This document shows, in pieces, positions 1 through 8,967 of a stretch of 64,000 bases of DNA. Both the position numbers and the translations under genes were made by a program. The stretch is from Bacteroidia bacterium. GTDB taxonomy: Bacteria > Bacteroidota > Bacteroidia > B-17B0 > Aurantibacillaceae. The stretch covers positions 1 to 64,000 of the forward strand of contig JAGNIU010000004.1 in the NCBI GenBank assembly GCA_018000995.1, given 5' to 3'. Numbering within the stretch: the stretch's first letter is position 1; each line of letters begins with the position of its first letter. The notes under the pieces were generated by a model that was given only the letters and a program-made list of their open reading frames with translations, searched no databases and was not told the origin of the DNA.

Positions 1-142
1 TTTTATCATCAAAATGCTGACCCGTATGCACAATTTTTAAATCGTAATTATGTTGCAAAGCCACTTTTTTAAATTGAGTAACTTTTATAAAATTAGGGCG
101 GGTGCCTACTACCACTAATATTTTTTTTGGTGATAAATTCAT
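1..142 (-). CDS. wecB: UDP-N-acetylglucosamine 2-epimerase, N-terminal fragment
   Basis: Only the first 47 codons are inside the window; the gene runs off the left edge. The translation begins MNLSPKKILVVVGTRPNFIK and continues to HTGQHFDDK. The GTRPNFIK and TGQH(F/Y)D motifs are hallmarks of the non-hydrolysing UDP-GlcNAc 2-epimerase family, which interconverts UDP-GlcNAc and UDP-ManNAc for surface polysaccharide synthesis in the cytoplasm. An in-frame ATG at 169 would add MLFFNSFID; I prefer 142 because family members usually begin a few residues before the KILVVVGTRP strand. It lies downstream of a glycosyltransferase and asnB on the same strand, which fits a polysaccharide locus continuing to the left. 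Family assignment is strong; the exact sugar pathway is inference. Confidence 0.85.
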   Translation of the reverse strand, partial: MNLSPKKILVVVGTRPNFIKVTQFKKVALQHNYDLKIVHTGQHFDDK

Positions 143-239
143 GTCGATAAAGCTATTAAAAAATAACATGGTTTGCAATTAAGAAAACCCTTGAAAGCTA
201 TCATAGATTAAAGATAATTTGTAATAATATTCAACAAGT

Positions 240-1508
240 TTAGTTCGACTTATCCTCGATAACTTCAATCAATTTATGTGTAAGGGAATTCAATGAAAAG
301 TTTTCTATATCAAACGTACTATCCCATTTTTGAGCGTTGCCATTTAGAGATTCGCTAAGTAATCTTGTTAAGTCGCTATAGGCATTTACAGGATCAATCC
401 AATACCCCAACTTATTATTTACAATAAACTCTGAAGCTGACCCTTTATTAGAAATAACAATTACTTTTTTCTTTAAGGCAATGTATTCGAAAAATTTTGT
501 ACTCAAATTAAAACTATAAACATCGTTAAGCATCAGCATGCAATAGTTCGCACTTTTAATCTTTTTAAGAACTTGTTTTAGAGGTAAAAAATCAGAAATC
601 TTAATAACGTCGGCAATATCATATTCACTAATAAAATTACGATACTCGTTTGGAAATTTCCCTATAAAATGAATTTGAATTTTGCTGTAAAGGATAGGAT
701 TATTTTTTTTTAATTTCCCTATAGCTTCAAATAAGGGCTGGATGATGTACTGAAGATTAATATATAAAGTACCGGCGTAAACAAACTTTATTTTCCCATC
801 CGCTGTCTCTTCAATATCGCCAATATTTTCAAAATCATCTGGATCGTAACCGTTTGAAATAGTTATGCATTTTTCGGAAGAACTTAGTAACGAAAAATAA
901 TTTGTTATACTATCCATAGTAGTAATTACCTTATCGGCAAAAATTACAGTTTCTTTCTCAATCTTCTTCTCTACTTCTTTTCGTTTGTCCGACATCACCG
1001 AAAAAAAAGTTATTTCCGAGTCTTCAGTCCATAAATCTCTGAAATCAACAATAAATTTAACTCCTGGGTAGTGTTTTTTTAAACTAGCCACGTGGTGAGT
1101 TAATCTGAATGGTCCTCCCGTAACAATAACACATTCGATATTTTGCTTAACAATTAGTTCAGATATTTTGGATTGCACTTGTCTCCGCCAAAAAATACTT
1201 TTGTCAAAATAATTTCCGGACTCAACCAGTTTTAAAATTTTAACCCAAATAAAATAACCAATCTTATCGAAAATACTTTTACCCGGATTAGAAATTACTT
1301 TTGGAAAACGAAACGGGAGCGTTTCAATTTTCAAATCTTTTACATCATCCACCCATTCAGAAACAGATTTAGAAACATTTTCTGAAGTCAAGATGGTTAA
1401 ATCATATCCTTTACGTTTTAAATATTTCGCAAACTTAGCCCAACGCCTCCCGCCAATACCGGCAGTTGGTGGAAATACATAGGAAACTATGAGTAGCTTT
1501 TTAGGCAT
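240..1508 (-). CDS. Glycosyltransferase family 4 (group 1) protein
   Basis: The 422-residue protein has the two-Rossmann-fold layout of GT-B glycosyltransferases. The N-terminus reads LLIVSYVFPPTAGIGGRRW, the usual donor-side glycine-rich start of GT4 enzymes with a 'YxFPPxxGxGGxRW' pattern. The C-terminal half has the nucleotide-sugar-binding region: a NGYDPDDF segment near residue 220, a VYAGTLY strand, and a KFFEYIALKKKVIVIS segment in place of the classical E-x7-E motif. It is cytosolic, without signal peptide or membrane helices. It probably adds one sugar to a lipid-linked surface glycan; donor and acceptor cannot be read from sequence. It sits 97 bp from wecB and 76 bp from asnB on the same strand, consistent with one polysaccharide operon. 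Confidence 0.85.
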   Translation of the reverse strand: MPKKLLIVSYVFPPTAGIGGRRWAKFAKYLKRKGYDLTILTSENVSKSVSEWVDDVKDLKIETLPFRFPKVISNPGKSIFDKIGYFIWVKILKLVESGNYFDKSIFWRRQVQSKISELIVKQNIECVIVTGGPFRLTHHVASLKKHYPGVKFIVDFRDLWTEDSEITFFSVMSDKRKEVEKKIEKETVIFADKVITTMDSITNYFSLLSSSEKCITISNGYDPDDFENIGDIEETADGKIKFVYAGTLYINLQYIIQPLFEAIGKLKKNNPILYSKIQIHFIGKFPNEYRNFISEYDIADVIKISDFLPLKQVLKKIKSANYCMLMLNDVYSFNLSTKFFEYIALKKKVIVISNKGSASEFIVNNKLGYWIDPVNAYSDLTRLLSESLNGNAQKWDSTFDIENFSLNSLTHKLIEVIEDKSN

Positions 1509-1584
1509 AATTCGTATAAAAATGCGATAAAACTCAATTCAAAAATGGTTAAAACACTAAAGTTATTAAAAAGAGAGCGTTAAC

Positions 1585-3438
1585 TTATTGGTTCACTTTA
1601 AACCAAGCTCCTAGAGCGTATTTTAAGAATATATCGTTGGTGTTTATTGATTTGTACTCTGAAGGAATATGATTAAGATAGCTTTCAAAATCCTTTTTGT
1701 ATAATGATAGCCATTTATCCTGAGGTGTGGTATATCCTTTTTTATCTTTACGATAACGAATTTCATTTGGCATTTGCCCTAAAGTTTCGCGCATTAAATA
1801 TTTTTGCCAACCCTCATTTATCTTCATGTTATCAGGTAATGTAAAGCAAAAATCAACCAAGCGATAATCTAAAAACGGATGACGTGCTTCTACATGAAAG
1901 GCCATACTGTTACGATCGTCTGCCCGCAAATAGAACGGAATCATAGTTTCGGTAAGATCCATTTTTAATAGTTCAATTAACTTACTTGCTCTATTCCATT
2001 TATCAGCTAATTTGCCGCCGGTTTTAGCCAGGCCGACTTTAAATTTGAGAGCGAGTTTCACATCATTTAATATTAAACGGTGAAGTGCATCTACATCAAA
2101 ACCTTTTAGCGCAGCATATTTTTTTAATTCGGATAAGTATGTTGTGATTTTACCACTCAAAATTAATTGGCGACCATAACGGTAAAAATGGTGATGATAA
2201 CCGGCCAATATTTCATCAGCTCCCTGTCCTACTAATAACACGGTAACATTACTTTGGCGGACTAATCTTGATACACTCCAACCGGCGTAAAATGCAGTGC
2301 TTAATACAGGTTCATCCTGATGATAAATATGCTTTTCGAAATCATTTATATTAAATGTTTCCATTGGGTTTACATAGTACGATTTTACTTTCAAATCGTT
2401 TTCTACCAATTTTATAAAATAAGATTCGTCGCCTGTATCACCGGGGAAAATAGCAGAAAATGTATTGATATTAGCAGTTGCATTCTGCTTAGTTAAAATT
2501 TGATGTGCTGTATATAAAATTGCACTCGAATCTAATCCGCCTGAACTTGCAAAACCAACCGGCACATCACTTCTCATTCTTAAGTTAACTGCGCTTTTAA
2601 GTAATTCCCCAAACTGCTGTTTAGCGTCTTCGAAATTCAATGCAGATGTTTTTTGTGTTGAAACCTGATAATACGGCGATTGTTTGTATTCAATTTCTTT
2701 AGAAACATTAATCAAGGCTAAATGAGCAGGACTATGTCGCTTCACTTCATTATAAAACGTTTCGTTATTATAATTAATATAATGCTCATTTAAAAAAACA
2801 CTGACTGCATCCTTATTTAAAGTAACATTAAAATCAAACTCCTTAACTTGTTTAATTTCGGAAACAAATAAAAGTTTATTATTATCACCAATATAATATA
2901 AAGGTTTAACCCCGAACCTGTCGTTTGCAACAAATAAGTTCTTTGTTTTGGCATCAAACAACACGATGGTGAACATGCCATTAAACTTTTCGAGGCATTT
3001 AGAACCCCAATGTTGGTAAGCGGCGTGTATAACTTCCGTATCTGAATCGGTTTTAAATTTGAAGCCTTCTAGTTTAAGTTCTTCGCGTAATTCAATATAA
3101 TTATAAATTTCGCCATTAAACACTATCCAATTTCCGTTTGGATGATACATTGGCTGATGACCGTTATTACTCACATCAATTATGCTTAATCGGCGGTGAC
3201 CAAGAATTAAATCGTAATCTAATTCCACAGCTTCATTTAAAGTGGTTTTATTTTCGAATGAAGCGTTTGGTGTTTCTGGAGTAATTAAATTATGAAAGGA
3301 TCCAGTTTTGGTGTTTATTAAAACTACACCTTCACCATCAGGACCACGGTGTTTAATTTTTTGTAAAGCGTTTAGAGATTGTTTTAATTCTTTTCCTGAA
3401 ATGCCATTGCGGTTAAAGTATGCTAATATGCCGCACAT
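1585..3438 (-). CDS. asnB: Asparagine synthetase (glutamine-hydrolysing)
   Basis: Length 617 residues, normal for AsnB. Cys2 right after the initiator Met (MCGILAYF) is the glutaminase nucleophile. An N-terminal class II glutamine amidotransferase domain (about residues 2-220, with RHRGPDG-like and GHRRLSIID motifs) is followed by the ATP-pyrophosphatase synthetase domain carrying SSGGLDSS at about 297-304. It transfers ammonia from glutamine to aspartate, or to another carboxylate in polysaccharide-locus paralogues. The stop of the upstream DUF4270 gene is only 3 bp before this start, so the two are co-transcribed, and a glycosyltransferase and wecB follow. This context allows a sugar-amidating role as in some O-antigen clusters, which sequence alone cannot separate from ordinary asparagine synthesis. 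Confidence 0.92.
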   Translation of the reverse strand: MCGILAYFNRNGISGKELKQSLNALQKIKHRGPDGEGVVLINTKTGSFHNLITPETPNASFENKTTLNEAVELDYDLILGHRRLSIIDVSNNGHQPMYHPNGNWIVFNGEIYNYIELREELKLEGFKFKTDSDTEVIHAAYQHWGSKCLEKFNGMFTIVLFDAKTKNLFVANDRFGVKPLYYIGDNNKLLFVSEIKQVKEFDFNVTLNKDAVSVFLNEHYINYNNETFYNEVKRHSPAHLALINVSKEIEYKQSPYYQVSTQKTSALNFEDAKQQFGELLKSAVNLRMRSDVPVGFASSGGLDSSAILYTAHQILTKQNATANINTFSAIFPGDTGDESYFIKLVENDLKVKSYYVNPMETFNINDFEKHIYHQDEPVLSTAFYAGWSVSRLVRQSNVTVLLVGQGADEILAGYHHHFYRYGRQLILSGKITTYLSELKKYAALKGFDVDALHRLILNDVKLALKFKVGLAKTGGKLADKWNRASKLIELLKMDLTETMIPFYLRADDRNSMAFHVEARHPFLDYRLVDFCFTLPDNMKINEGWQKYLMRETLGQMPNEIRYRKDKKGYTTPQDKWLSLYKKDFESYLNHIPSEYKSINTNDIFLKYALGAWFKVNQ

Positions 3439-3441
3439 AGT

Positions 3442-4824
3442 TTATTTATCGTAAGGAAAACGAACATATGTTAGCTTGAACGTTGGTTTGTATAATGCAT
3501 TATTTATGCCTCCAAAAATAGCACGCTCGGCTTTATCATCTCTTCTTGCAACAGCAAAACGATCAGGATCAGCCACAACTAAATAAAAACCATAATTCTC
3601 AAGTTTACCTGACATAATATCCTGTATATGTCGCGCGAAATTAAAAACATATTGTTTATTTACCGCATCATAAGAACCTCCAAAACGAATGATATCCGCA
3701 GTATAGAATTGGTCTTTCACATAAATCTCAGCGCCTTTAGAATCGCAGGCTACTAACGAAATTTTATTAGGCGGACTGTAATTACCAACAGTAGTTGTAT
3801 AGGATTGATCTACTTTAAAAATTAATTCAGCACGGTTAACTGAAATTGGACAAGAATCGGAATAGTTTTTTAGGAATGGTAAACGGATTACGGTTTTAGC
3901 GCCACCTAATCCTTTAATAAAAATATTTTGTTTTCCATATACCGAATCATTTGCTACAAGCTGCTGAACCAGCAAACTGTTTCCTCCAAATACAGGATCG
4001 TATTGTATGTAATTATATCGCGCTGCATCAACTCCGCCAAACGGAAAGCGATAAGATTTTGGTTCTTTTGATGAAGAAGGTCCGCCGTTATGGTAATATA
4101 AATACACGCCTGAAGTTGGGTTATCTAAATCAATTTTCATTAGCGCTCCTTGCGCAGCAGAGCTAAGAGTTGAATTTTTTGTAGTAATATAAAATCCTTT
4201 ATAAGTACTTTGGAAAACTGAATTAGAAGTTAAGTAAGTTGGATTATTTAAAATTGCTTCAGCAAAAGTGTGATTTAAAGGTAAACGAATTGTATAAAAG
4301 CTTCCGGTTTTACTGATTCGACGCATTACATCTGTAAGCAAACTACTGCTAAAAGGAACGGTTTGATCGGTGTAATAAGATTGGGTTTTATCCAACGCTT
4401 GAGTTATTTGATGTACTTGATAACGGAGCGCAGTAGTACTATCGCCAACAAAACTTTGAGTAAAGGTTAATATTAATTCAGCAGAATCTAAAACAGCATC
4501 TTCTCCAAAAGAAATATTAGAAACACTATTAGGCATCGAGAAATTAGTGAAAATCTCGGCACTTGTACGCCCAAAAACCGGATCTTGATTAGAACCTAAA
4601 TATTTATATTGATCTTGGAATGTACGTGTGGAATCATACTTTACAGTGTGCATTTCGAAAGTAGCGGTATCAGAAACAATAGAAAACAAAGCATCGCCTT
4701 CATCCTGAACATCAGTTCCTAATGTAGAATCTGCTTTCTTTTTGCAGGAAATGAGTCCGCAAACTAAAAGAGTAAGAAAACTATATTTAAAAAAATGTTT
4801 CAATATTTTATCAAGGGCTTCCAC
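3442..4824 (-). CDS. DUF4270 family lipoprotein
   Basis: About 460 residues with a lipoprotein signal ending LLVCGLISC (lipidated Cys27 with the start used here) followed by KKK. The mature protein carries the DUF4270 pattern near its start, including YLGSNQDPVFGRTSAEIFTNF, then a beta-rich region typical of cell-surface or periplasmic Bacteroidota lipoproteins. Function is unknown. In many Bacteroidota this family neighbours a GT5-type glycogen synthase gene and panC, as here. The longest frame begins at a GTG at 4824; a TTG at 4803 would give the compact signal MKHFFKYSFLTLLVCGLISC. The promoter at 4841-4872 allows either. It is followed after 3 bp by asnB. Confidence 0.85.
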   Translation of the reverse strand: MEALDKILKHFFKYSFLTLLVCGLISCKKKADSTLGTDVQDEGDALFSIVSDTATFEMHTVKYDSTRTFQDQYKYLGSNQDPVFGRTSAEIFTNFSMPNSVSNISFGEDAVLDSAELILTFTQSFVGDSTTALRYQVHQITQALDKTQSYYTDQTVPFSSSLLTDVMRRISKTGSFYTIRLPLNHTFAEAILNNPTYLTSNSVFQSTYKGFYITTKNSTLSSAAQGALMKIDLDNPTSGVYLYYHNGGPSSSKEPKSYRFPFGGVDAARYNYIQYDPVFGGNSLLVQQLVANDSVYGKQNIFIKGLGGAKTVIRLPFLKNYSDSCPISVNRAELIFKVDQSYTTTVGNYSPPNKISLVACDSKGAEIYVKDQFYTADIIRFGGSYDAVNKQYVFNFARHIQDIMSGKLENYGFYLVVADPDRFAVARRDDKAERAIFGGINNALYKPTFKLTYVRFPYDK

Positions 4825-4840
4825 AGAGAAGTCCTTCGGG

Positions 4841-4872
4841 CAAAAGTAACAAAAGAATACAAGCTCAACAAA
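4841..4872 (-). promoter_or_regulatory. Bacteroidota housekeeping promoter for DUF4270-asnB
   Basis: On the minus strand TACTTTTG (4848-4841) matches the -7 consensus TAnnTTTG, and TTTG (4872-4869) matches the -33 box, with a 20-bp spacer. Transcription would begin near 4835, just before the GTG or TTG start of the lipoprotein gene. Confidence 0.6.
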
Positions 4873-4956
4873 ACGCGGGGATGGAAATTGGCTTTATTTA
4901 TGAAGAGGCTTTGTTAGCTTATAACGTAATAAGCACTTTTAAATTGTACATAGCAT

Positions 4957-4985
4957 AAAAAACCCCGAGGTTTAGACTCGGGGTT
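4957..4985 (-). terminator. Rho-independent terminator after the GT5 gene
   Basis: A perfect 9-bp stem (AACCCCGAG with CTCGGGGTT) and a 7-nt loop are followed on the minus strand by a T-run. It lies 7 bp beyond the stop of the GT5 gene, so that gene is a separate transcript from DUF4270-asnB. Confidence 0.85.
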
Positions 4986-4991
4986 AGTTTT

Positions 4992-5819
4992 TTAAGCACT
5001 TACTACTTCTTCGAGTACCATATCGTAGAAATCGTTACATGCATCCATATATTCAGTTTCATTTTTAAATGCTAAAAATGGCTTACCTGATTTTTTTATA
5101 CATTTTTCCAATTCAGGATTAATTGTTTCACTTCCCTGAATGATACCATCAGTAAACTCTAAAGCTTGCTTTACAAAGTTCACGTAGTTAATCTCTTCAG
5201 TAAGGTGTTTCATGTCCTTTTTAGCAAAACCATCAAGTGTTAATTTATCAACTAACTTTTTGCTTAATGTTTTAGGGAATTCGTCTTCATAAACAGAAAC
5301 AATTACTTTAGTTTCAGCAAATAAAGGGTCTTCAGCGTAAAATTTCTTAATATATAAAGGCATTAAAGATGAAAACCAACCATGACAGTGGATTACATCG
5401 GGAGCCCAACCTAATTTTTTAACAGTTTCAACAACTCCACGTACAAAAAACATAGCTCTTTCGTCGTTATCATCAAAAAACTTACCCGAAGTTTTGTCGG
5501 TTAAGATAGATTTACGTTGAAAAAACTCTTCATTATCAATAAAATACACTTGCATACGTGCACTAGGGATTGAAGCAACTTTAATAATTAGCGGATGATC
5601 AACATCGTTAATTACAAGGTTCATCCCTGAAAGGCGTATTACTTCATGCAATTGGTGACGGCGCTCGTTAATGCAACCGTACTTTGGCATGAATGTTCTT
5701 ATTTCTTTTCCTCTTTCTTGTATTGCTTGTGGCAATTTCCTCGAAATTTTACCAACAAATGTCTCGTCAAGATAAGGGGTGATTTCTTGCGACACAAAAA
5801 GAACTTTTGCCTTTTTCAT
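4992..5819 (-). CDS. Glycogen/starch synthase-like GT5 catalytic-domain protein
   Basis: The 275-residue protein resembles the N-terminal half of glycogen synthase: KVLFVSQEITPYLDE with a KISRKLPQAIQERGKEIRTFMPKYG segment, then DVIHCHGWFSSLMPLY near residues 141-156. The C-terminal GT1-like half of GlgA is absent. Such short versions are widespread in Bacteroidota and usually annotated as glycogen synthase. The K-T-G-G-L-A ADP-glucose-binding loop of GlgA is replaced by ETFVGKISRKLP, so classical glycogen synthase activity is doubtful. It is monocistronic, with its own promoter at 5851-5882 and terminator, divergent from panC. Family is clear; activity uncertain. Confidence 0.8.
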   Translation of the reverse strand: MKKAKVLFVSQEITPYLDETFVGKISRKLPQAIQERGKEIRTFMPKYGCINERRHQLHEVIRLSGMNLVINDVDHPLIIKVASIPSARMQVYFIDNEEFFQRKSILTDKTSGKFFDDNDERAMFFVRGVVETVKKLGWAPDVIHCHGWFSSLMPLYIKKFYAEDPLFAETKVIVSVYEDEFPKTLSKKLVDKLTLDGFAKKDMKHLTEEINYVNFVKQALEFTDGIIQGSETINPELEKCIKKSGKPFLAFKNETEYMDACNDFYDMVLEEVVSA

Positions 5820-5850
5820 AAATAGTGGAAGGGGGTTATTTAGTTATATA

Positions 5851-5882
5851 CAAAAGTAATAAAAAAAATCCCATATTTCAAA
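5851..5882 (-). promoter_or_regulatory. Housekeeping promoter for the GT5 gene
   Basis: Minus-strand TACTTTTG (5858-5851) with TTTG (5882-5879) 20 bp upstream. It is nearly identical in layout to the promoter at 4841-4872. It lies in the 90-bp divergent gap shared with panC, for which TAGCTTTA near 5888 is a weak plus-strand candidate. Confidence 0.6.
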
Positions 5883-5909
5883 GTAAATTGTAGCTTTAAA
5901 GCGATTTTT

Positions 5910-6755
5910 ATGATAATAGTTGGCGCCAAAACCGAATTAGGTCAGATACTTGATAAATACAGAGAAAATGGCAAAACCATTGGCTTTGTGCCAACTATGG
6001 GTGCTTTACATGCCGGACATATTTCCTTAATTGAACAATCCATTAAAAGCACTGATGTCACCGTTTCCAGTGTATTTGTAAATCCAACTCAATTTAACGA
6101 TACAGCCGATTTGGCGCGTTACCCCCGCATGCCTGAAAAAGATGCTCAAATGCTTGAAAAAGCGCATTGCGACGTTTTATTTTTACCCGAGGTAAGCGAA
6201 ATCTATCCCGAAAAGGATAACCGCGTTTTTGATTTCGGGAATTTAGATAAAGTTCTAGAAGGCGCTAAACGTCCGGGCCACTTTAATGGTGTTGCCCAAG
6301 TGGTGAGCATTTTATTTGATATTGTGAAGCCTGACAAAGCCTTTTTTGGAAATAAAGATTATCAGCAAGTAATGGTAATCAAAGCGTTAACCAATCAATT
6401 GAAACTAAATATTGAAGTCGTTGGCTGTCCAACCCTTCGCGAGAATGATGGTTTGGCTATGAGCTCCAGAAATATGCTTTTGAATGCTGAAGAACGTAAA
6501 GCTGCAAGCCTCATCCCTACTCTAATGCAAGAGGCTAAAAAGTTGAAATCAGAGGGAAAAACTATTCTTGAAATAAAACAATTTGTAAACGAAAAGTTGA
6601 GTTCAAACCCACTCTACAAACTCGATTATTTCGAGATTTGTAACGCTTCTACTCTCGAACCGTTATCTTCACTAAATAATAACCTTAAATCAATCAGTTT
6701 AATAGCCTGTTTTGTTGGAAAAATCCGATTAATTGATAACTTAGCCTTAGAATAA
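5910..6755 (+). CDS. panC: Pantothenate synthetase (pantoate--beta-alanine ligase)
   Basis: 281 residues, full length for PanC. It condenses D-pantoate with beta-alanine using ATP to make pantothenate in coenzyme A synthesis. The nucleotidylyltransferase HIGH-type motif is in VPTMGALHAGH (His34 and His37), followed by SVFVNPTQF for pantoate binding, KPDKAFFGNKDYQQ, and the KMSKS-like stretch LAMSSRNMLL. Start is an ATG directly before IIVGAKTEL. It is divergent from the GT5 gene, the usual Bacteroidota arrangement. panD does not follow; an ECF sigma gene with its own promoter lies 60 bp downstream. Confidence 0.95.
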   Translation: MIIVGAKTELGQILDKYRENGKTIGFVPTMGALHAGHISLIEQSIKSTDVTVSSVFVNPTQFNDTADLARYPRMPEKDAQMLEKAHCDVLFLPEVSEIYPEKDNRVFDFGNLDKVLEGAKRPGHFNGVAQVVSILFDIVKPDKAFFGNKDYQQVMVIKALTNQLKLNIEVVGCPTLRENDGLAMSSRNMLLNAEERKAASLIPTLMQEAKKLKSEGKTILEIKQFVNEKLSSNPLYKLDYFEICNASTLEPLSSLNNNLKSISLIACFVGKIRLIDNLALE

Positions 6756-6762
6756 CTATATA

Positions 6763-6789
6763 CCCAACCTTTGGGTCAATTCAAACGTA
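6763..6789 (+). promoter_or_regulatory. Predicted ECF sigma promoter (autoregulatory)
   Basis: ACCC precedes AACCTTT (6766-6772), then 13 bases, then CGTA (6786-6789). The same -35/-10-like pair with the same 13-base spacing recurs at 10163-10186 and 10378-10401, and as AACCTTT-N13-CGTC at 40699-40722. AAC-containing -35 and CGT-containing -10 elements are typical of ECF sigma promoters. It lies 26 bp before the sigma gene. A 6-bp inverted repeat (ACCCAA/TTGGGT) overlaps the -35 region. Confidence 0.6.
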
Positions 6790-6815
6790 CTGATTAATAG
6801 AACAAAATCATCTCA

Positions 6816-7382
6816 ATGGACGTTCAGCCTAAACTGATAAAGGATTGTATTAACCGTAACAGGAAGGCTGAGTATGAATTGTATAAAGTGACTTATAGTT
6901 ATTTAATGAGTATTTGCATCCGTTACACAAAAAATCAAGATCAGGCTAAAGAACAGCTTAACATGGGATTTCTTAAGATTTTAAATAATCTTGAGAAGTA
7001 TAGTGTTGAAGTGCCGTTTAAAGCCTGGATACGGAAAATCATGATTAACACGCTTATTGATGAATACCGTAAGCACAAAAAAAATAGTGAGGTGATTGAT
7101 TACGTTGAGGATTATTACGAAACCAGTAATTATTCTGAACAAAATATGGCTATTGATAAAATAAGTGTTGATCAAATTCACACCCTTATTGCAAAATTAC
7201 CGCCAATGGCACAACAAGTGTTTAACATGTTTGTTATTGATGGTTATTCACACAAAGAAATTGGAGAGTTTTTAAATATTGAAGAGGGCACTTCAAAATG
7301 GCACTTAAATTCTGCCCGCCAGAAGTTAAAAGAAATGTTAGAAAAATTAGTAACCCCCGCAACACTACAACACCATGGTTGA
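6816..7382 (+). CDS. ECF-family RNA polymerase sigma factor
   Basis: 188 residues. Sigma region 2 spans about 22-90, with YLMSICIRYTKNQDQAKE and FKAWIRKIMINTLIDEYRK (the '-10' recognition helix region). Region 4 spans about 125-178, with LPPMAQQVFNMFVIDGYSHKEIGEFLNI followed by GTSKWHLNSARQKLKEML, a clear helix-turn-helix for the -35 element. There is no region 1 or 3, as expected for an extracytoplasmic-function sigma factor. It overlaps the next gene by 8 bp, so sigma and membrane partner are translationally coupled. A candidate self-recognised promoter lies just upstream. The signal sensed is unknown. Confidence 0.92.
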   Translation: MDVQPKLIKDCINRNRKAEYELYKVTYSYLMSICIRYTKNQDQAKEQLNMGFLKILNNLEKYSVEVPFKAWIRKIMINTLIDEYRKHKKNSEVIDYVEDYYETSNYSEQNMAIDKISVDQIHTLIAKLPPMAQQVFNMFVIDGYSHKEIGEFLNIEEGTSKWHLNSARQKLKEMLEKLVTPATLQHHG

Positions 7383-8967
7383 TTTTGACAAATTTGAAAA
7401 GAATGTAAAGAGTAAGTACGGCAATCAAGAGTTCCCTTTTGATGAACAGAATTGGGAGAAAGCCGCTAAAATGATAGATGCTTCGCGTCAGGGTAAAAAC
7501 CGAGGCGGCATCTTCTTATTATCGGCCGTAGCCTTATTGTGTACCACCGGTTTGGTTTACTACTTTGGTTTTAGTGATAACAAAGCTCTAGAAAAAAATA
7601 ATTTGGCAGCAAATCAAGTTGTTGCTGCTAACGAAAATGTAGTAGCTAATAATGAAACAGGTTCTTTAAATGAAACTTCAACTGCCAATACTGATAACGT
7701 AAATAGTAATTCTAACACATCTGCAACTAATTCAACTGAAACTACAAACGAATTAGCAAAAACTAATTCTTCAAACCTGAAATCAAATTCAAATACTAAA
7801 ACATCCTTAAACTCTAAAAAATCTACAGCTGTTGTTACAACTGAAAAAGCAATTGCCGAAAACAATACAAACCAAACTATTGAAAACAACTCTGAAGAAA
7901 AAACAGCAACCACTTCTTCTAACTCAGATATAAAATCAAACACTCCTAATTCTCAATCTCAAAAATCAACACAGACTAAATCAACTTCAGAAACTTCAAG
8001 TTCAAATGTTTTAGGTAATAATTCAACTGCTCAAAATACTGCGAAGCCTTCTTCAACAATTCCTAATACAACCGCAACAGAAAGCGGTAACACAAATAAA
8101 CTAGGAGAAAGTGAAAATACAGAAGAAAACACAACTGCTGAAACTTCAACTAAAAATAATCCAACAGTTACAGATTCTTCAACTGCAATTGTTGTAGCTA
8201 CAGTTAAACCAACAAAAACTGCTGTTGTAGATTCTGTTCCGCCAATGCGTAAATCAAGAGCCGATTCACTTGCTGCAATGCTACCTAAAGGTGATGGCGT
8301 TTCTTATGCTACTAATGTTAAAGAAAAACACAACGCTAAAAATATTTTATTTATGGAAGCCGGCGCCACTTATTTATTAGGTTGGAACGGTGGCGGAAAA
8401 AATGAAGCAGGCGGTTTTAATTTATTAGCCGGTATCAATTTCCAACATTATTTTTCAAATACTATCTCAGCACAAATTGGAGCACAATATAGTACCATTA
8501 GTAATTTAACTAATACCTCACACACCATCAGCACTGTAAAATATGATTTTGGTATGGAACAGGATGTTACTGCTATTAAATATCAAAAATTACATTACCT
8601 GGTTGCGCCTATTAAAGTGGTGTTTAATGTGGGCGACAAAAACTTTATTGGAGTTGGATGTAACGTAGGCTATTTATTAAACAGCGATAGTAAAAAAGAA
8701 AATTATAAAACAAACAGTAACGATCCTAACGCCACTAAAAACGGATTAACATCAACTAAAGAATCGGGTTATGTGCAAGGATTTAATCCTTTTGATATTC
8801 AAGTGTCTGCTTCTTACCGACGTAAACTTTATAAAGGTTTAAGTGCAAATGCTGAATTTATTTATGGTTTAACCGATACAAAAAACAACGACTTCTTTAA
8901 ATCAAATAATTTTGACAGAACTGTTGGTTTTAAACTGACATTGTGTTACGATTTATTTAAAAAGTAA
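7375..8967 (+). CDS. Predicted trans-envelope anti-sigma / outer-membrane beta-barrel protein
   Basis: 530 residues in four parts. Residues 1-43 are a charged cytosolic segment with the FPFDEQNWEKAAKMID pattern seen in products encoded after Bacteroidota ECF sigma genes. Residues 44-66 form one membrane helix (GGIFLLSAVALLCTTGLVYYF). Residues 70-300 are extremely rich in Asn, Ser, Thr, Glu and Lys and look disordered. Residues 316-530 look like an outer-membrane barrel (PorT-like): alternating strands with aromatic residues, ending in LTLCYDLFKK. Overlap with the sigma gene suggests the N-terminus binds the sigma factor. One chain could then link the cytosol to the outer membrane. The sigma interaction is inferred from position and architecture; no anti-sigma zinc motif is present. 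Confidence 0.65.
   Translation: MVDFDKFEKNVKSKYGNQEFPFDEQNWEKAAKMIDASRQGKNRGGIFLLSAVALLCTTGLVYYFGFSDNKALEKNNLAANQVVAANENVVANNETGSLNETSTANTDNVNSNSNTSATNSTETTNELAKTNSSNLKSNSNTKTSLNSKKSTAVVTTEKAIAENNTNQTIENNSEEKTATTSSNSDIKSNTPNSQSQKSTQTKSTSETSSSNVLGNNSTAQNTAKPSSTIPNTTATESGNTNKLGESENTEENTTAETSTKNNPTVTDSSTAIVVATVKPTKTAVVDSVPPMRKSRADSLAAMLPKGDGVSYATNVKEKHNAKNILFMEAGATYLLGWNGGGKNEAGGFNLLAGINFQHYFSNTISAQIGAQYSTISNLTNTSHTISTVKYDFGMEQDVTAIKYQKLHYLVAPIKVVFNVGDKNFIGVGCNVGYLLNSDSKKENYKTNSNDPNATKNGLTSTKESGYVQGFNPFDIQVSASYRRKLYKGLSANAEFIYGLTDTKNNDFFKSNNFDRTVGFKLTLCYDLFKK

Noticed and set aside
7614-7943. Long open frame on the minus strand over the N/S/T-rich linker gene
   Set aside because: It is a shadow of the biased codon composition of the plus-strand linker; no start context or recognisable protein.
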